Part shown: one piece after another, positions 25,003 to 37,706 of the stretch
Position numbering within the stretch: the stretch's first letter is position 1
How the letters are laid out: the number at the start of each line of letters is the position of its first letter
NCBI GenBank assembly: GCA_013399015.1
Contig: VWZX01002693.1
Span: forward strand, 890,648-954,647
Length of the DNA stretch: 64,000 bases
Origin: Galbula dea
Lineage: Eukaryota > Chordata > Aves > Piciformes > Galbulidae
Reading direction: 5' to 3'
Translations under genes and position numbers: made by a program
Notes under the pieces: model-generated
The model's input: the letters and a program-made list of their open reading frames with translations, nothing else
What the model was told of the DNA's origin: nothing
The model's database searches: none

Positions 25003-27111
25003 CTTCAAGAGTAGGAACATGAAAGCTTGTGTGAACAACAAATGCTAGCTTGAATGGGCTAGCAGGACTAGTACCAGACCTGGCAGTTTTCTGGTACAAT
25101 GCATTCATAGCCCATCACCAGCAGCCAATAGTTTCTGCACTCAAAGAATTCTGTATCCTTGTTGAGAAAGTCAAAGGAAAATAGAAATAACAAGCAAACA
25201 AACAAACAAAAAGAAGTTAACCTTCATTACTATGCCTTATCTGTAAATTCTGACTGATGGTGTGGATAAACTACCCAAGCAAAGATGCAAACCTCGTTTA
25301 AACTCACAAGGCTGAAAGCAAAGTGATCTATGCTTACAAGTGAAAAAAAAGACATTTGACTAATGAGAAAACATCATCTTTGTTGTGGGATGAATGCAAT
25401 TTGTGCTAAAAGATTGAAGGGTTTGATCCTCATCTTTCACAGGCCAGTTTCCAAGACTTCATGGAAGAGAAAATCTTCTCCATTGCCATCTTAAAATGCA
25501 GTGTAGAAATACACTGAGACAATGTGCAGGCATCTACTGAAAATTGTAACAGTTTCTAACCTCTGCTAACAAGTTCCAGGGCTAAATAATTGATTATAAA
25601 AATGAAACTGCATTTACCACTTGCTAACTTCTGATAAGCAGCAGCTATGTAACTAGTTCTTCCTTTCAATATGCATCCAATGGCACTGGTATGAAAGTCT
25701 GTAGGTGAAAGATTGATATTTCATCTAATAGCTCACCTGTTTCACTAGCTACTTTCCCTTTGTGAATGAATACTGAACTAAAATTGTCACCAAAAAGAAA
25801 TTATACTGACTTCTTCAGTGTATTTGGTATTATTACTGGGTAAATGACCCAAACCAAAAATGAGATGCAAGGTTATTAGAAGTTAAAACTTTCCTGGGAG
25901 GAAATCTAGGAGTCAGGAACAATCATTAGGCATTTTCCCACAAGCCTCCCAAGAAGATCTTTGCCACAGACATCTGGCAAATGTCATCATCTTATGTTTC
26001 TCCTGGCACTGCAACTGCAGAGAACACTCAGAGCTCTGGCAGGAGCAATAGAGAATGGCTATGTTACTTCCATAGCTCTGAAGATGCAGATAATGTCCAT
26101 CTCCCCATCACCTTTCAATGATTTTCTCTTAGAAGACACACAAAAACCACATCAGCCTTTGTCTTCCACTTATGCTCTTAAAAGTTTCCTGCCTTCCCTT
26201 CTCATTTCTTCTTGTTTCAACTTCTGTTCTTATTTCTCACCATGTGCTTACAGCCACGACCCCTCTGACACATTTCCTCCCTCTACTGAACAATAGGAAC
26301 AATGAGACACCACTCATCCTGTTTTCTCTTTCAATACCTGCAAAGGGACTCCAATCTTTGGGGCATGGTTTGGTAGTTAAATTATGATTAATTGACTGAT
26401 TAATTATCAGAATAATCTGCTAATATAAAGGCATCTCGCATCAGCATGCCTATTCCTGACAGCACAGCAAACAATTCTCCCTCCTTCTTCCTCTCTCTTG
26501 CTTTGCTTTTGACAGTGCAGTCTGCTGATGCAAGCACATCCATGCTAGTGCCTGAGCTAGCACAGAAGTACCAAGGAAACATACATTATATTCTTGAGCA
26601 ATATGATCCTCCAATATGACACTCCCTTTGAAGTCTCTAAGATAATTAGCCCTGGTTATTCTACCTGATACTTCTCCAGATCTTCACCAAAAGGTCTGTG
26701 GCCTTTCTAGATCTTCACAATAAAACCAAAGCTTGTGCTTAATGACCCAAAGGGAGAGAAAAGCATCCTTCCCTCCTTCACAGTTTCCTGCCAGCCTAGA
26801 ACACCAGGCTCTCCACATGGTCACTCCCACAAACAGGGCAAGGGAAAGGACTTTCAATCCCCATCACATTCACTTCTGATGGACTCTGACTTCCTTCACA
26901 ATTTACAGCTGATCAGTTTCCTCCATGCCTTAATTATTCCTAGACTGGGAAATTCTGTAATCAAACAACTCTGAGGTGTTAAGTTTGAGATGATGGACGA
27001 GCCTGTGAACAAAACTCATGTTGTCATACTATTATAGGCATGGCTAGAGCAAGGTGACAAAACATTTGGTTAACTCTGTTCAGATCTTCACCCCAATTCT
27101 TCTCTGGTGGG
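25003..27111. other. Unique intronic sequence
   Basis: A short (CAAA)n run at 25195-25210. Nothing else recognised. Confidence 0.5.
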
Positions 27112-27171
27112 AGGCTGGACTAGATGATCTTTCAAGGTCCCTTCCAACCCCTAACATTCTGTGATTCTTTC
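27112..27171 (+). mobile_element. CR1 LINE 3' tail, very short
   Basis: About 60 bp: GGCTGGACTAGATGATCTTT, CAAGGTCCCTTCCAACCCC, then AACATTCTGTGATTCT. Confidence 0.92.
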
Positions 27172-30100
27172 TTTAGCCTTAGCACAAGTCCTAGTAGAAA
27201 GCACCATGCCTAAAAATCAATCTTCCACTGACATGCCTGTCCGCTGCAAAGAGAACAGGGCACATGCTGGTGTTTAATGAACTCCCACTTTCTCCCACTG
27301 AACCTTCTACAGGTCTTGCTTCCTATCACAATTTTATGCTCTGTGAGTCAAGATTTTACAGGTTTCCACTTACAGCAAGACAGTTTTCTGATGATTTAAG
27401 TCTCCTGGAGCCTGTAGTGGTGATCCTTCCTTCCTTCACTTACACTTTATAGTCTTCCAGTCTGATGAAAATGGGTTTCTAGGACTTGGAGCAACCTAAA
27501 TGATCATTATTCATCATAATCTACCAAAATATGCTTCACTGAAACTTAATATTGAAAAAAAGACAAGCTCAAATTAAAAACTATCCTTGGAGTTTATTTT
27601 AAACAGCAATAACAATAAAGCACTAAAATATCTCATTGAAAAGTGGGACACAAACAACACGTGAATGAGACCATAACTGAATTAGTCTACACTGCAAAAT
27701 AAACAAGTAATCATCACAGGATTTGATAGCCAGGCATTTCAACATATCCTAATCTCAAAACTAATATGAATGCAAAACTATAAAACCAGATCTCTCATGT
27801 TAAGTCTCCTAAATGCCTCAGAACTGCAAATCTGCTCTAAAGGATTTCCTCACTTTTTTAATTAACAATCATAAAAATATTGTGATGAGATAATCTCAGT
27901 TTATATAGAAGTATTTTCTCCATTTAAAATTATATTAAAAAAAGCTTAGTAAGCTGCATATTCCCTGCTGACATGCACAAAAATAATTTAATATATGTGA
28001 AAAGATATATATATATATTATATAGGGAAAAATCATCTGTGTGCAGTTTAAAAAACAGAGGCTTAAAAAGTCAGCCAAAGAGGTGAACTCACATCATTGT
28101 CAGGAAGACTGAACTAGATCAAGCCCCTGCCTAAACCATTTCTCTGCAAGCTGTGCTAGGCAGATATCCTCTGGAGGGAGCAGAAAGATGCTGCAGCTCA
28201 CAGTATGCAGTATCCTAACAGCCTCTGCATCATCTCTTACAGTTTATGTGTCTTCCTGGGCCCCCTCTGTAGGGACCTTGCTACCTGTAGCATAACAATT
28301 AGGTACTTAAAGACATTTAAATACCTGGAACAATTTTGAGGCTGGGTTCAAGCACGTGCTGGGTCATGGCCCAAAACTATGGTGTTAGCATCATTTCTGG
28401 ATATTGTGACTTGGCACAACTGCTGTTGTAGGTTTATTGCATCTGTTGGCTACCACAGTCTAATGCTCCCCACACCTCAGAGATGCAGCATGCAAAGGCT
28501 CAGACTAGAAAAATGGTTGACAGCTGCAATTTTAGCAACAGTGGGTCATACAGCTGTATTTATTAAAGTCTTCTTATTACACAACTATTGTTACATTTCT
28601 TCAGAATTGGGGAAGATGCATTAAGAATACGGACTGCTTAGCTCCCAAGATGAGAGCTTCTTGACCATCTTGAATGGCCACAGTGTAAGAAGCATGTTAC
28701 TCCAGAGAACAACTGATAGCTCATCAGGACAGAGCTGTACATTTAGGTCACCCAGTGATTATGCTCAGCATATGACACCTGATACATTACTTCAGACACC
28801 AAGCCTCTTACGAGGAGTAGAAGCAAACATTCAGGGTTTTTTAACCCAAACCAGGACATCCCCCTCCCCCAAAGAGAGAGTTAGCATGAACAGTTTCTTA
28901 CATTATCTATACTGAGCCAAGAATGGAGAGGTGAGGATGCCCAGAAAGGCTGCATTACTCTAGGCAGTTGCCCTATGAGCACAGGCCATGGAAGCCCAGA
29001 GCAGGAGCACTTGAGATTTGAGAAATCCCTGTGGGGAATCAGATGTCTTCCCAAGGCAGGAAATAACACTGAACTGTACAGCTAGCAGAGGAACATAAGG
29101 AGCCAACTATGGTGCTGTGGCAGTGCAGAGCCTCCACAAAGGGAAATGGCTTGCTAATTCTATCAGGTGAAAGGAAAGGAGGAGGCAGAGTAACTGCCAA
29201 ACCCAGGAGAGAGCATGGTGATAGAGAAAGGAAAAAGCAGGCACTGTCTATATTGGAAATGGGGTTTCCCTTGCTCTCTGGGTCTTTTCTACCTGCTTCT
29301 GCTCCTCTCCCTCAAAATACTCTTATAAAAAGTCCTCTTTAATCTTGCCATTTTCCAGAAAGCTTTCTTTTTTCCCTTTGCAACTTGTTTCAGTTGCAGT
29401 CAAACCCAGCTGCCCTTTCTGTGCAGATGCCTTACGTCCCCCCATCCAGATTTCTGCCAGCCATACAAGGGAAAGAGGCAGCACACACTGGCCCTGCACC
29501 GTTGTGGCCAGAGCCCTCTGCTTCCTTCCTCTTGCCGTCCCCCACCCTGGCCCTCTCCAGAACCCCACAGGCTCCCTACCGCAAGCACCACTTCCCACCA
29601 CCTCTTCAGCAGCAGTGGTGGTGACAAGCCAGATCTAAAAGCTAGGTTTCCCCTCAGCTTCAGCTAACTGTTCGTTCTCTGGAAACTCACACCTACAAGA
29701 TGTGCAAGTCTCACACATGCCAGTCACAGCTCCTCCTGGCCAGCAAAACAGCCACCCCTCCTGACTAGGCAGCATCCTCCTGCAGACCTTCCCAAATGAC
29801 ATTTCTTCCTTCCTGTTGTCTGTTCCAAAGACCTTTTTCCATGACTTTGCTATATTATATCTTTTAACAGGCTTTAGGTATATATCTGGTTTAACATGCT
29901 GGAAGCAAGCTATGTGCCTTTTATTTGTGCATGCCACTCCCTGCAGAGATGCTGATCCATGTCTTCAGATCCATCATCAGTTACTGACAGCAAATTTCTC
30001 TTTCAAGACATTCATATGTGCCCCAGTCAAAAACATTTGCTCACAGAGCAGTGAAAGAAAACCCAACGTTTAAAACCCATCCATCTTCCTTTTCATGTTC

Positions 30101-33100
30101 ACACACCCTGTCAAAGATTCAAAGTGCTGCTCCTGTAATTCTAAACACCCCAGCTTTCCTTAATTATTCTCACCTCTAAAGTCTTTGCTCTCCAAAACCC
30201 ACAGATCATAGACACATATACTACTCAATGACACAGGGAAGTTTAGCACACAATAATGCTAGCAAGAAGTATTTTCTATTTCTCAGCCTGAAATGTTCCC
30301 AAATACCTTTTGATGTTGAAGTGTAAGCTTGCAAGTTCAAGTTTATAAATCAAAACCCTCTATGACATCATTTTGTTTTCTTTAAAGCAAAGTTATTACA
30401 CTTATTTTTCTTCAACATCAGCTACTACAGGAATAAAAGTTTGTGGATAAGAATTACAGCACTCCATTTTTTTAATTCCTTTTTCTATGCTCTTGGAAAG
30501 ACAAGTTCAGACTCCTCCCCAAAAAAATAGCAGAAAAGCATCAGCTTCTTCAGTGACAATCTGCATGCCAACTCACTTCACACAATTTTAAATCCCCACT
30601 CATGTCATCAGCAGAAGAGATCACACCAGGTGATAATACAAAATATGGCACCTATAGAACATAGCTAGAGCCCACACAAGGGTTCAGTTCCAGGGCTAAG
30701 TCATGCAGCCAGGACAGCTACCACTGCCAGGCTGCCTTGAGAGTTGCTAAACACTCAGCCTAGCCCTTTCCTAAAGGGAATCTAAGGAATCACTGCTCCT
30801 GCTCCAAGTCCTGGTGGAAGCTGGACCTCCCTGAGCTTTCTGACCTGAACATGTGCTGTCCAAGTTCAGATCACAGGGTAATTCCCACTCCCTGAGCCTT
30901 GCAGGGCAAAGTGTGGCTACCCTTGACACAGGGAGAGCTCTCTAACATACAATTCACCTGGTACATCTGCAAATATAATTTGCACAAGGTTAAGCACTGT
31001 GGACTCACAAACAGCATGTTGGCAATAGCAATTACCAAGGATGTGCATCCATTGCAGAAGCAGCCTATACAGAATTTTCTGGTCTTGCAGTTGCAACTGA
31101 ATTATTACTAAGCAGCCAAAGCAACAAAGTATTGTCTGTGTTTTGAAGTGTAGCTCAAACAAATGCCGCAATAAACATAAAACTCCAACAGTATTTTCAC
31201 CACTGGAGTATCAGAGTTCAGGTTAGAGGACTCAAATCCTCTTAAATGAAATGCATGCTGTGGTATTTCCACTCTGGCTTAACAGCCCAGGAGTGCTGCT
31301 ACATCTGAAGAAGAAAGTGGTTCACATAAGCCACTGTTAGTCCCAATTCACAAGTTTCCTCCAGTCTGCAAACACCACTTTGGAAAGGCTGGCATACAGT
31401 GCCACTTACTCCAGAGACCATTGATCAGTTTCACCTTTCATTAGATTATATTTAAATAAACCAAGCATCAAAACCCAAGCCTCAACTCACATCCTGTCCT
31501 CAATCTTTCCTGGGCAGAGGGAATCAAAGAAACTTTGGGGTTTTTTTTTTCCCTTTAAAGTTGCTATTGAAGATGCTCATGGAAAACCACTGTGCTGAGA
31601 ATTTTATTAGCAGATGAAAGATTTAGGTCTTAACCTCGTGCCTGCAATTAATGCAAACTTGGATAAAACTTCTGGTTTTCTAGTACCTATAATCCCCTCC
31701 TCTCCTAAAGATAGAGCAACAGTCCACCTTTAAAGAAAGCAAAGAAAAGAAACAACTACACCAAAAAGACATACACTGATAAACCCCATCCAGACTTTGA
31801 AACATTTCAGCCAGAAAATACTTTCATTGCATTACTTTAAAGCTTCTACTACCATTTTCAATTAACAGGGTCCCTCAAGTTTTATGTAGAGTTTAGCACC
31901 TGTCACAGAAGTTGTAGAGTGTGAGCCATCAACCTCCTCCTGTGGTCATGCAAAAAGTCTGTGCTGTACAGTGTGTCCAAAAGTAACAATTATTTATCCT
32001 ATTGTATGCAGACAGCATCCTCACAAGGAGCCACCGTCCCCAGCATGCTCAGTGCTCTCTGCTCTTTCACACTTACAACAAAAGCTTCTCAGAAAAATCA
32101 TTGCTATTCACACGTGATGAGACCTTAAAGGAAGACTAGCAAACAGCTGAAAAGCAAGCAAAAGGAAGCTATTGATTAGGTTTTTGTGAATTAGGATCCA
32201 CATCTAAGACAAGGCACCCCACCTAGCAAGAGCCCTAGGTTTTTATGCACACACAAAACTTCCTGCAGTGAAGGTTAAACATGGCCCTCAGGAGTAACTA
32301 TGTATCAAGCTGTAACAATAATTCACTCCATTCAACAGTTTAAAGGCACCACTTCTGCTCAGAGAAACCAACAAGCTTTTGGGCTGAATCACCAACTTCA
32401 GTCTTCAAAACCACTTCCACATCCAGTAAAACTTGACTGTGAATTCCAGCTAAAGTGAATCACCTGCCTCTCCTCTTCCAGGTGTGGCTACCACCCCTCA
32501 CAACACCCCTTCTTTCTGGCTAATGCTTCTGGCAGTTCACACTCATCCATTCAGTATCCACTGAAGAAATACACTGTTATTCATTCCTCTGTACCCTGTG
32601 CCACTGATGTCATGAAAAGAGAGCCAAAGATCACAAGTGTACTGAGTATGCTGAAGCTCATCCTTTCTCAGTGCTGCACTTGCAGATGGGCATAATGACT
32701 GAAAAGTGACCCACAGTGCTTTGCACACCATTCAGAGCTGGACAAAACATGGGATGTCCCTAAAGTAAGCAGCTACTTCTCTGCAGTAGTTCAGAGAGTA
32801 AGTATGCCCCCAGCAAAAGAAGGGAATTTCTCATGCTTGGGAGGAATACAGACCCTTCTCTTCCCCTCTTGTGTAGTGGAACAGAAGCAGCCACCACGGA
32901 CACAATAGGTCACCACCACTACAGAGTTTCTGACCTCTGGCTCTTAAGCTGGATACTGTCCAAGTGTAATTCCAAGGCTGCACTCACCAAAGCTGTACTG
33001 CCATGGTGGCTGCAGCAGTGCTCCATCCAAGTCCCTGTCTGTGGGACAATGACAGCCAAAAGGCTCTGAACAGCCTAATGCTGCCCGCATGCCCCAGCAT

Positions 33101-36100
33101 CTAACTGCACCCCCATTCCCACAGCAAGACCTCTGAAAAAAAACCCCACAACTCTCATTCCCCTTGCTCCCATCTCTTTGGTTGTCAGACAGACATGATG
33201 CATCTTTTATGGCCCTCTGATACACCAACATTTTGATACACAGGCCAGAAAGTTTGCCTTCTCTGGTCCTGTATCAGGGGCTTCCTTGTGGCTGCAGGCT
33301 CTTTTGAGGTAAGGAAAGAACTTTCTTCCAAACAAAGCAGTCACACACTATGTTAAGATGTACAGAAGATGCCAAATAAATTCTGTGAAACTAAACAAAA
33401 ACCAGTTAACCTATTTCTTCTACATCCACTGTTATCACCTTTGCAACATGCCATTTTCCACTACCTCAAAAGCTTTACAATCCTCCTCCTGTCACCCCCA
33501 GAAGCTGTGCAGATGTTCTGGATTTAACACTGCAGGGTACTTAAGAAACTGATAAGCAATGACAAGAAATAGATATGACCTGCAGAGACAACTGGGTCTG
33601 CGTGAAACATCAGAACTTTACCCTTTGCAAACCTGCAGGTGAACTTTCAGAAGCCTCACTCTGACAGCAGAGATTCACAGAGACACTTATGAATCTGCTG
33701 CTGTGGGGCACCACACATTAACTGGGGTTAAACCTTTAGGGTAAAGGTTATACTAAGGATTTGAACTTCAAAGCTAAGGCAGAACCTGTTGCATCATTCA
33801 ATAGTACCATGATGAGCAAGGTCAAACTAAACTGTGAAACAGTTACCCCTTCAAAAGGGCAAAGCTTTGTTACAGAAGCCAAGAGCTAAACTGCTAGAGC
33901 AAAACATTTTCTGGAGGTTTTAAATATTTAACAACAAAAAAATGCACATATATTGGCAACAAAGATGCAAAATGTAAATTTAGGCAACATAGTGTCACTT
34001 ACTATTTGCTTAGGTATTGTGACTATTTCAAACCACAGAACTGTTGGCACAGCAAGATCTACATTACTGAGTTCTCATCTACACAGAAACACATTAGTAA
34101 GAAATGCAACTCACTCAGACTGGGAGCTGGTGGGACATTCATAATACTGACCTCCTTATTGATTCTGTGTGTGGGTAGAGGGTCAAGACCAGCAGCAAGT
34201 AGTTTGAGAACTGAGGAGTAACATTAAACAAACAACAAAAATCTCAGTCATGAATTAAAGTTGGAAGATTTTTTTTCTCCTTGCTAACCTTTCAAGCTGT
34301 CAAGGGCAAGATGCAAATGGTTTCTTGATTTACATCACTGGTTGTCAGCACACCACTTTGTTGGCAGTGTCAGAAACTTTCAGCTTCCCCAATTTGAGAA
34401 AGCAAATCCCATAATGCTGTGTCAGTGAGTGAATTTTAAAGGCAATACTTACTTATCTCCTCTATATGCAAGCACCTGTTATACAACTTGATGTGCAGTA
34501 TCAAGAATGAAGGAATCTATTAAAAAACCTTCTCTCTTCTAAAGTTACATGCTGCACTTAAGTTCTCCAAATCCTGCCTTAATATTCCATTCTTCTTCCT
34601 TTTCTGCTCTGTGTATGGCTTGGTAGGTGTAGGCCATTAAGATCACTACATGATTTTATCTAAATGAGTAATGGAACTCACTTTGCTAAAAGCATGCTGG
34701 TTTCTACATTTCATGAAACAAAATTCCATGCCAAAATGGAGTCATATCTAGCTTAATACTCTATATAATCAACAGTAAAATAATTCAAGAACTGCAACTA
34801 AAGAATCACATCTCAAAAGCCTCACACTTGCATTCAACTGTCCATTTTTAAGCCCACTTCAAACCAAGTATTCTCTGGAAGTTACCCAGTTACAGAGCTG
34901 TATGTGAACACCTATCACTAGAGAGAGAATGGGTTAGAAGTGTACCAGCACACACTGAATCTGGCTTTCTTTTGCAACAGCCCAGAATTCAGACTGTTTA
35001 CAGAACAACATACATATTAGAGTTTTCCTTTATGATCCTAGAACTTACTGAAAGAACAGTTTTTGTTAAATAAAAGTCCTTAGTACTTCTTACTGGAAGT
35101 GTTCTAGCCTTCTCTTGCCACAAGAGTCTATCCAGTGCAATCATTCTCCTATCCTGTTTGCACCCTATTTAATGGAACACTACTCTTAACCCATTTCATC
35201 CCTGGTAAGTGCCCTCTTTTTATTCTAATGGGTTTGGGTATTTTTTTAGTTTCTCCATGAAGAGTTGTGTCTGTGTGTGTGTGTTTCCTCCCCAACAAGG
35301 AAAGGTCATTTAAAAACCTGATTCTGTCATGTATCCATTTAAAATACACAATGCTTTCCTGCTAAAGACAAGCATCCCTAGATTCATCTTTTGGGGTTTG
35401 CCTATTAGGCAATTCAGATTTGTCCTCCTTCTCCTTCATGCAATAGGAAGCCTGTGATGAAAGTAAGATGCTTTCAGAAACAAAGCCTGGCACCACAAAA
35501 CACTGAGGAAACAAAGACATCTAATGTAATTTTCAAGCTGAAGCCAGAGGTCTGGGAAAAGCAGCGATGGGCTGCTTCTAACAGTAAGGTAGTGGAGCTC
35601 CCTCTATTGAATTAGCTGCCAATATCTCTTCAAATTTCAAACATGCCAACTATGGTCAGAATCAAGGCTCTGTTAAAAAAAGCAAACAAAACAAAGCCAA
35701 AAACTTTCAGCCTGGACAGTTGGGATGCACCCGTCAAGTACACTGTACAAGAAAGCTATCCAAGGGAAGGGGACAGTCACACTACAGAGCTTCTGACACA
35801 TCCCAGTACATCATCAACCTCCCAGGTCTTTAGCCCTGGGGGCCTCTGTTGTCCACAAGACCTAAGGATATGTTTAAGATTTGCCTGTTGTTTGAGTGCT
35901 TTCCCTTAGAAGTAAAATTGTTGTCACCAATGCCAATGTTCAGTGAAGCCAGGCAGTGCTACAGATGGGGCTACCACAGCACAGAATGCAACACATGAAT
36001 GCAGTTCAAGCATTTGAAGTTTTCCTTCACAACAAGGGGTTAACTATACAGAGTACAACTTAATTGAAACCAGATGATATGGATACACAGACTGCTGAAA

Positions 36101-36260
36101 CACTCATTAAATCACTGAATGCACTTTTTGCTTGTTATCAAGGGAATAGCTCAGTATTTCCATCCCTATTGAAAGCACTTCAAATGCTTTCTAACCAAAC
36201 ATTACAGAACTGTTCTAACCCCTGATAACCTCTAAAAATTATACCCTAAAGCTGCAGGCA

Positions 36261-36281
36261 CTCTCTCTCTCTCTCTCTCTC
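36261..36281. repeat. (CT)n microsatellite followed by T17
   Basis: About ten CT units, then a 17-base T run at 36306-36322. On the minus strand, the direction of inferred transcription, this reads as a purine-rich A/GA tract. Confidence 0.95.
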
Positions 36282-36663
36282 CCCACTGTTTTATCACTTT
36301 GTCCCTTTTTTTTTTTTTTTTTAAAACCTCCCAAAAGAGGTATATTTCTTATCAACAACAAAAATACCAGTTCAGTAGAAGCAGCAGTTGTTAGAATAAG
36401 TAAATATTTATTTGCCTTCCTGGAGACCTATATGCATGATAAGAAAAGCAATTTAATCTCAAACTATGAAGATATTGCTCTAAAAGTGCTGCTACTTTGG
36501 AGCAGTAGATTAATACCCACCAGTGTAGGACCAACTGTGGTTCAAGCTATCCTCAATGAAACACATTGGGGATGAAGAAAAAAACAAAACCAGAAAAGAT
36601 GAGAGGAAGAAACTTGATCTGACTGCAGCCAGTAGTGGATTGTCAGTATACCAGTTGTACTGC

Positions 36664-36737
36664 AATCTCCTCTCTAAAAGAGGAGATTCATTTTCAAGCA
36701 TATTAAAGACAGGAATGTACAGCCTCCTTTAATATGC
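36664..36737. repeat. Two adjacent perfect inverted repeats (hairpins)
   Basis: Hairpin one: AATCTCCTCT (36664-36673), 5-base loop, AGAGGAGATT (36679-36688), a perfect 10 bp stem. Hairpin two: GCATATTAAAG (36698-36708), 18-base loop, CTTTAATATGC (36727-36737), a perfect 11 bp stem. They lie 9 bp apart. Function unknown. Confidence 0.85.
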
Positions 36738-37589
36738 ATCCTGTCCTTATTAAAAAGGAGATACCAAGATGAAGAGCTTGTAGGTCAAAGCCTTATCTTC
36801 AGGGAAGATAATACATGACAACTGCAAATCAAGGGGAGTTGTTAATATTCAATTTTTCCTGGAAAAAAATCATGTTTTGCTCAAGTCAATTTTAATTATC
36901 ACCCTACAACATTTATAGTTCTTGAAGAGTCTCTCATTTGAGCAGCAGTGCATGGAAGCATAACCATTTTTCTTGAAAGCAGAGCAACTGGAGAAAAATC
37001 AGCACATTGCAACAGGTCTTCAGTTCTCTTACAAGCATGGCCTTGCAGCTTACACACATTTCTTAGTAAAAAATGATTTTATCAGCAGAGGAAAAAGCTA
37101 TACACTAGCCAACCCAGAAGAACCTTGAAGAGCACTGAGCAGAGAGCCTGAAGAGTAGACTTCAGATATGGCAGTACCTCTCAAAAACTAATATGTAAAG
37201 CCTAGCCCTGTGTCAGAGTTTGCAGAACTGAAAAGACCATGATAAAAAACTGTACTATTAGTGATGTGAAAATCAGTTTCCACAACTAGCATGATAGTGT
37301 AAACCCACCCACACACATGAAACAGTAGTGGAACAAGCACTGTAGACTAGACCTTGAGCCAGCTTATCAGTGACCATCCTATCTATGGTTATGTAGTGCA
37401 GGTCACAAGAAAGGATCATGTAGTGTTAGAAGATCCAGTTAAACAAATTGTAGCTCCTACAAAATTAGTACATTCAGTCTCTCAAGTGTTAATAGGTTCA
37501 AAGTATATACAGATAGTCCTGACTCCTTCATAACCAGTTGCTATTCAGCAATCTGCTTTTGCTTCACTCAACCAGGTCAACACCACTTG

Positions 37590-37706
37590 AATCACAGAAT
37601 CACAGAATCACAGAATCACAGAATCACAGAATGTTAGGGGCTGGAAGGGACCTAGAAAGATCATTAAGTCCAACCCCCCTGCCAAAGCAGGATGCCCTAG
37701 GTAAGG
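37590..37706 (-). mobile_element. CR1 LINE 3' tail with five terminal octamers
   Basis: The plus strand has about five back-to-back copies of an 8 bp unit (AATCACAG) at 37590-37630, then AATGTTAGGGGCTGGAAGG, GATCATTAAGTCCAACCCCC and GCAGGATGCCC. The octamer array is the CR1 3' terminus; five units is more than the other copies here carry (one to three). Confidence 0.95.

Larger units (their letters stand above)
27172..37589. other. 10 kb of mostly unique intronic sequence
   Basis: The longest stretch without a recognised transposon. It holds (TA)n at 28005-28024, (TG)n at 35272-35284, (CT)n at 36261-36281, a T17 run at 36306-36322 and the hairpins at 36664-36737. A locally GC-richer patch at 29370-29640 has overlapping frames on both strands without domains. 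No exon supported. Confidence 0.45.

Noticed and set aside
29345..29640. GC-richer patch with frames on both strands, considered as an exon
   Set aside because: No domain, no clear acceptor/donor pair, different frames equally open.
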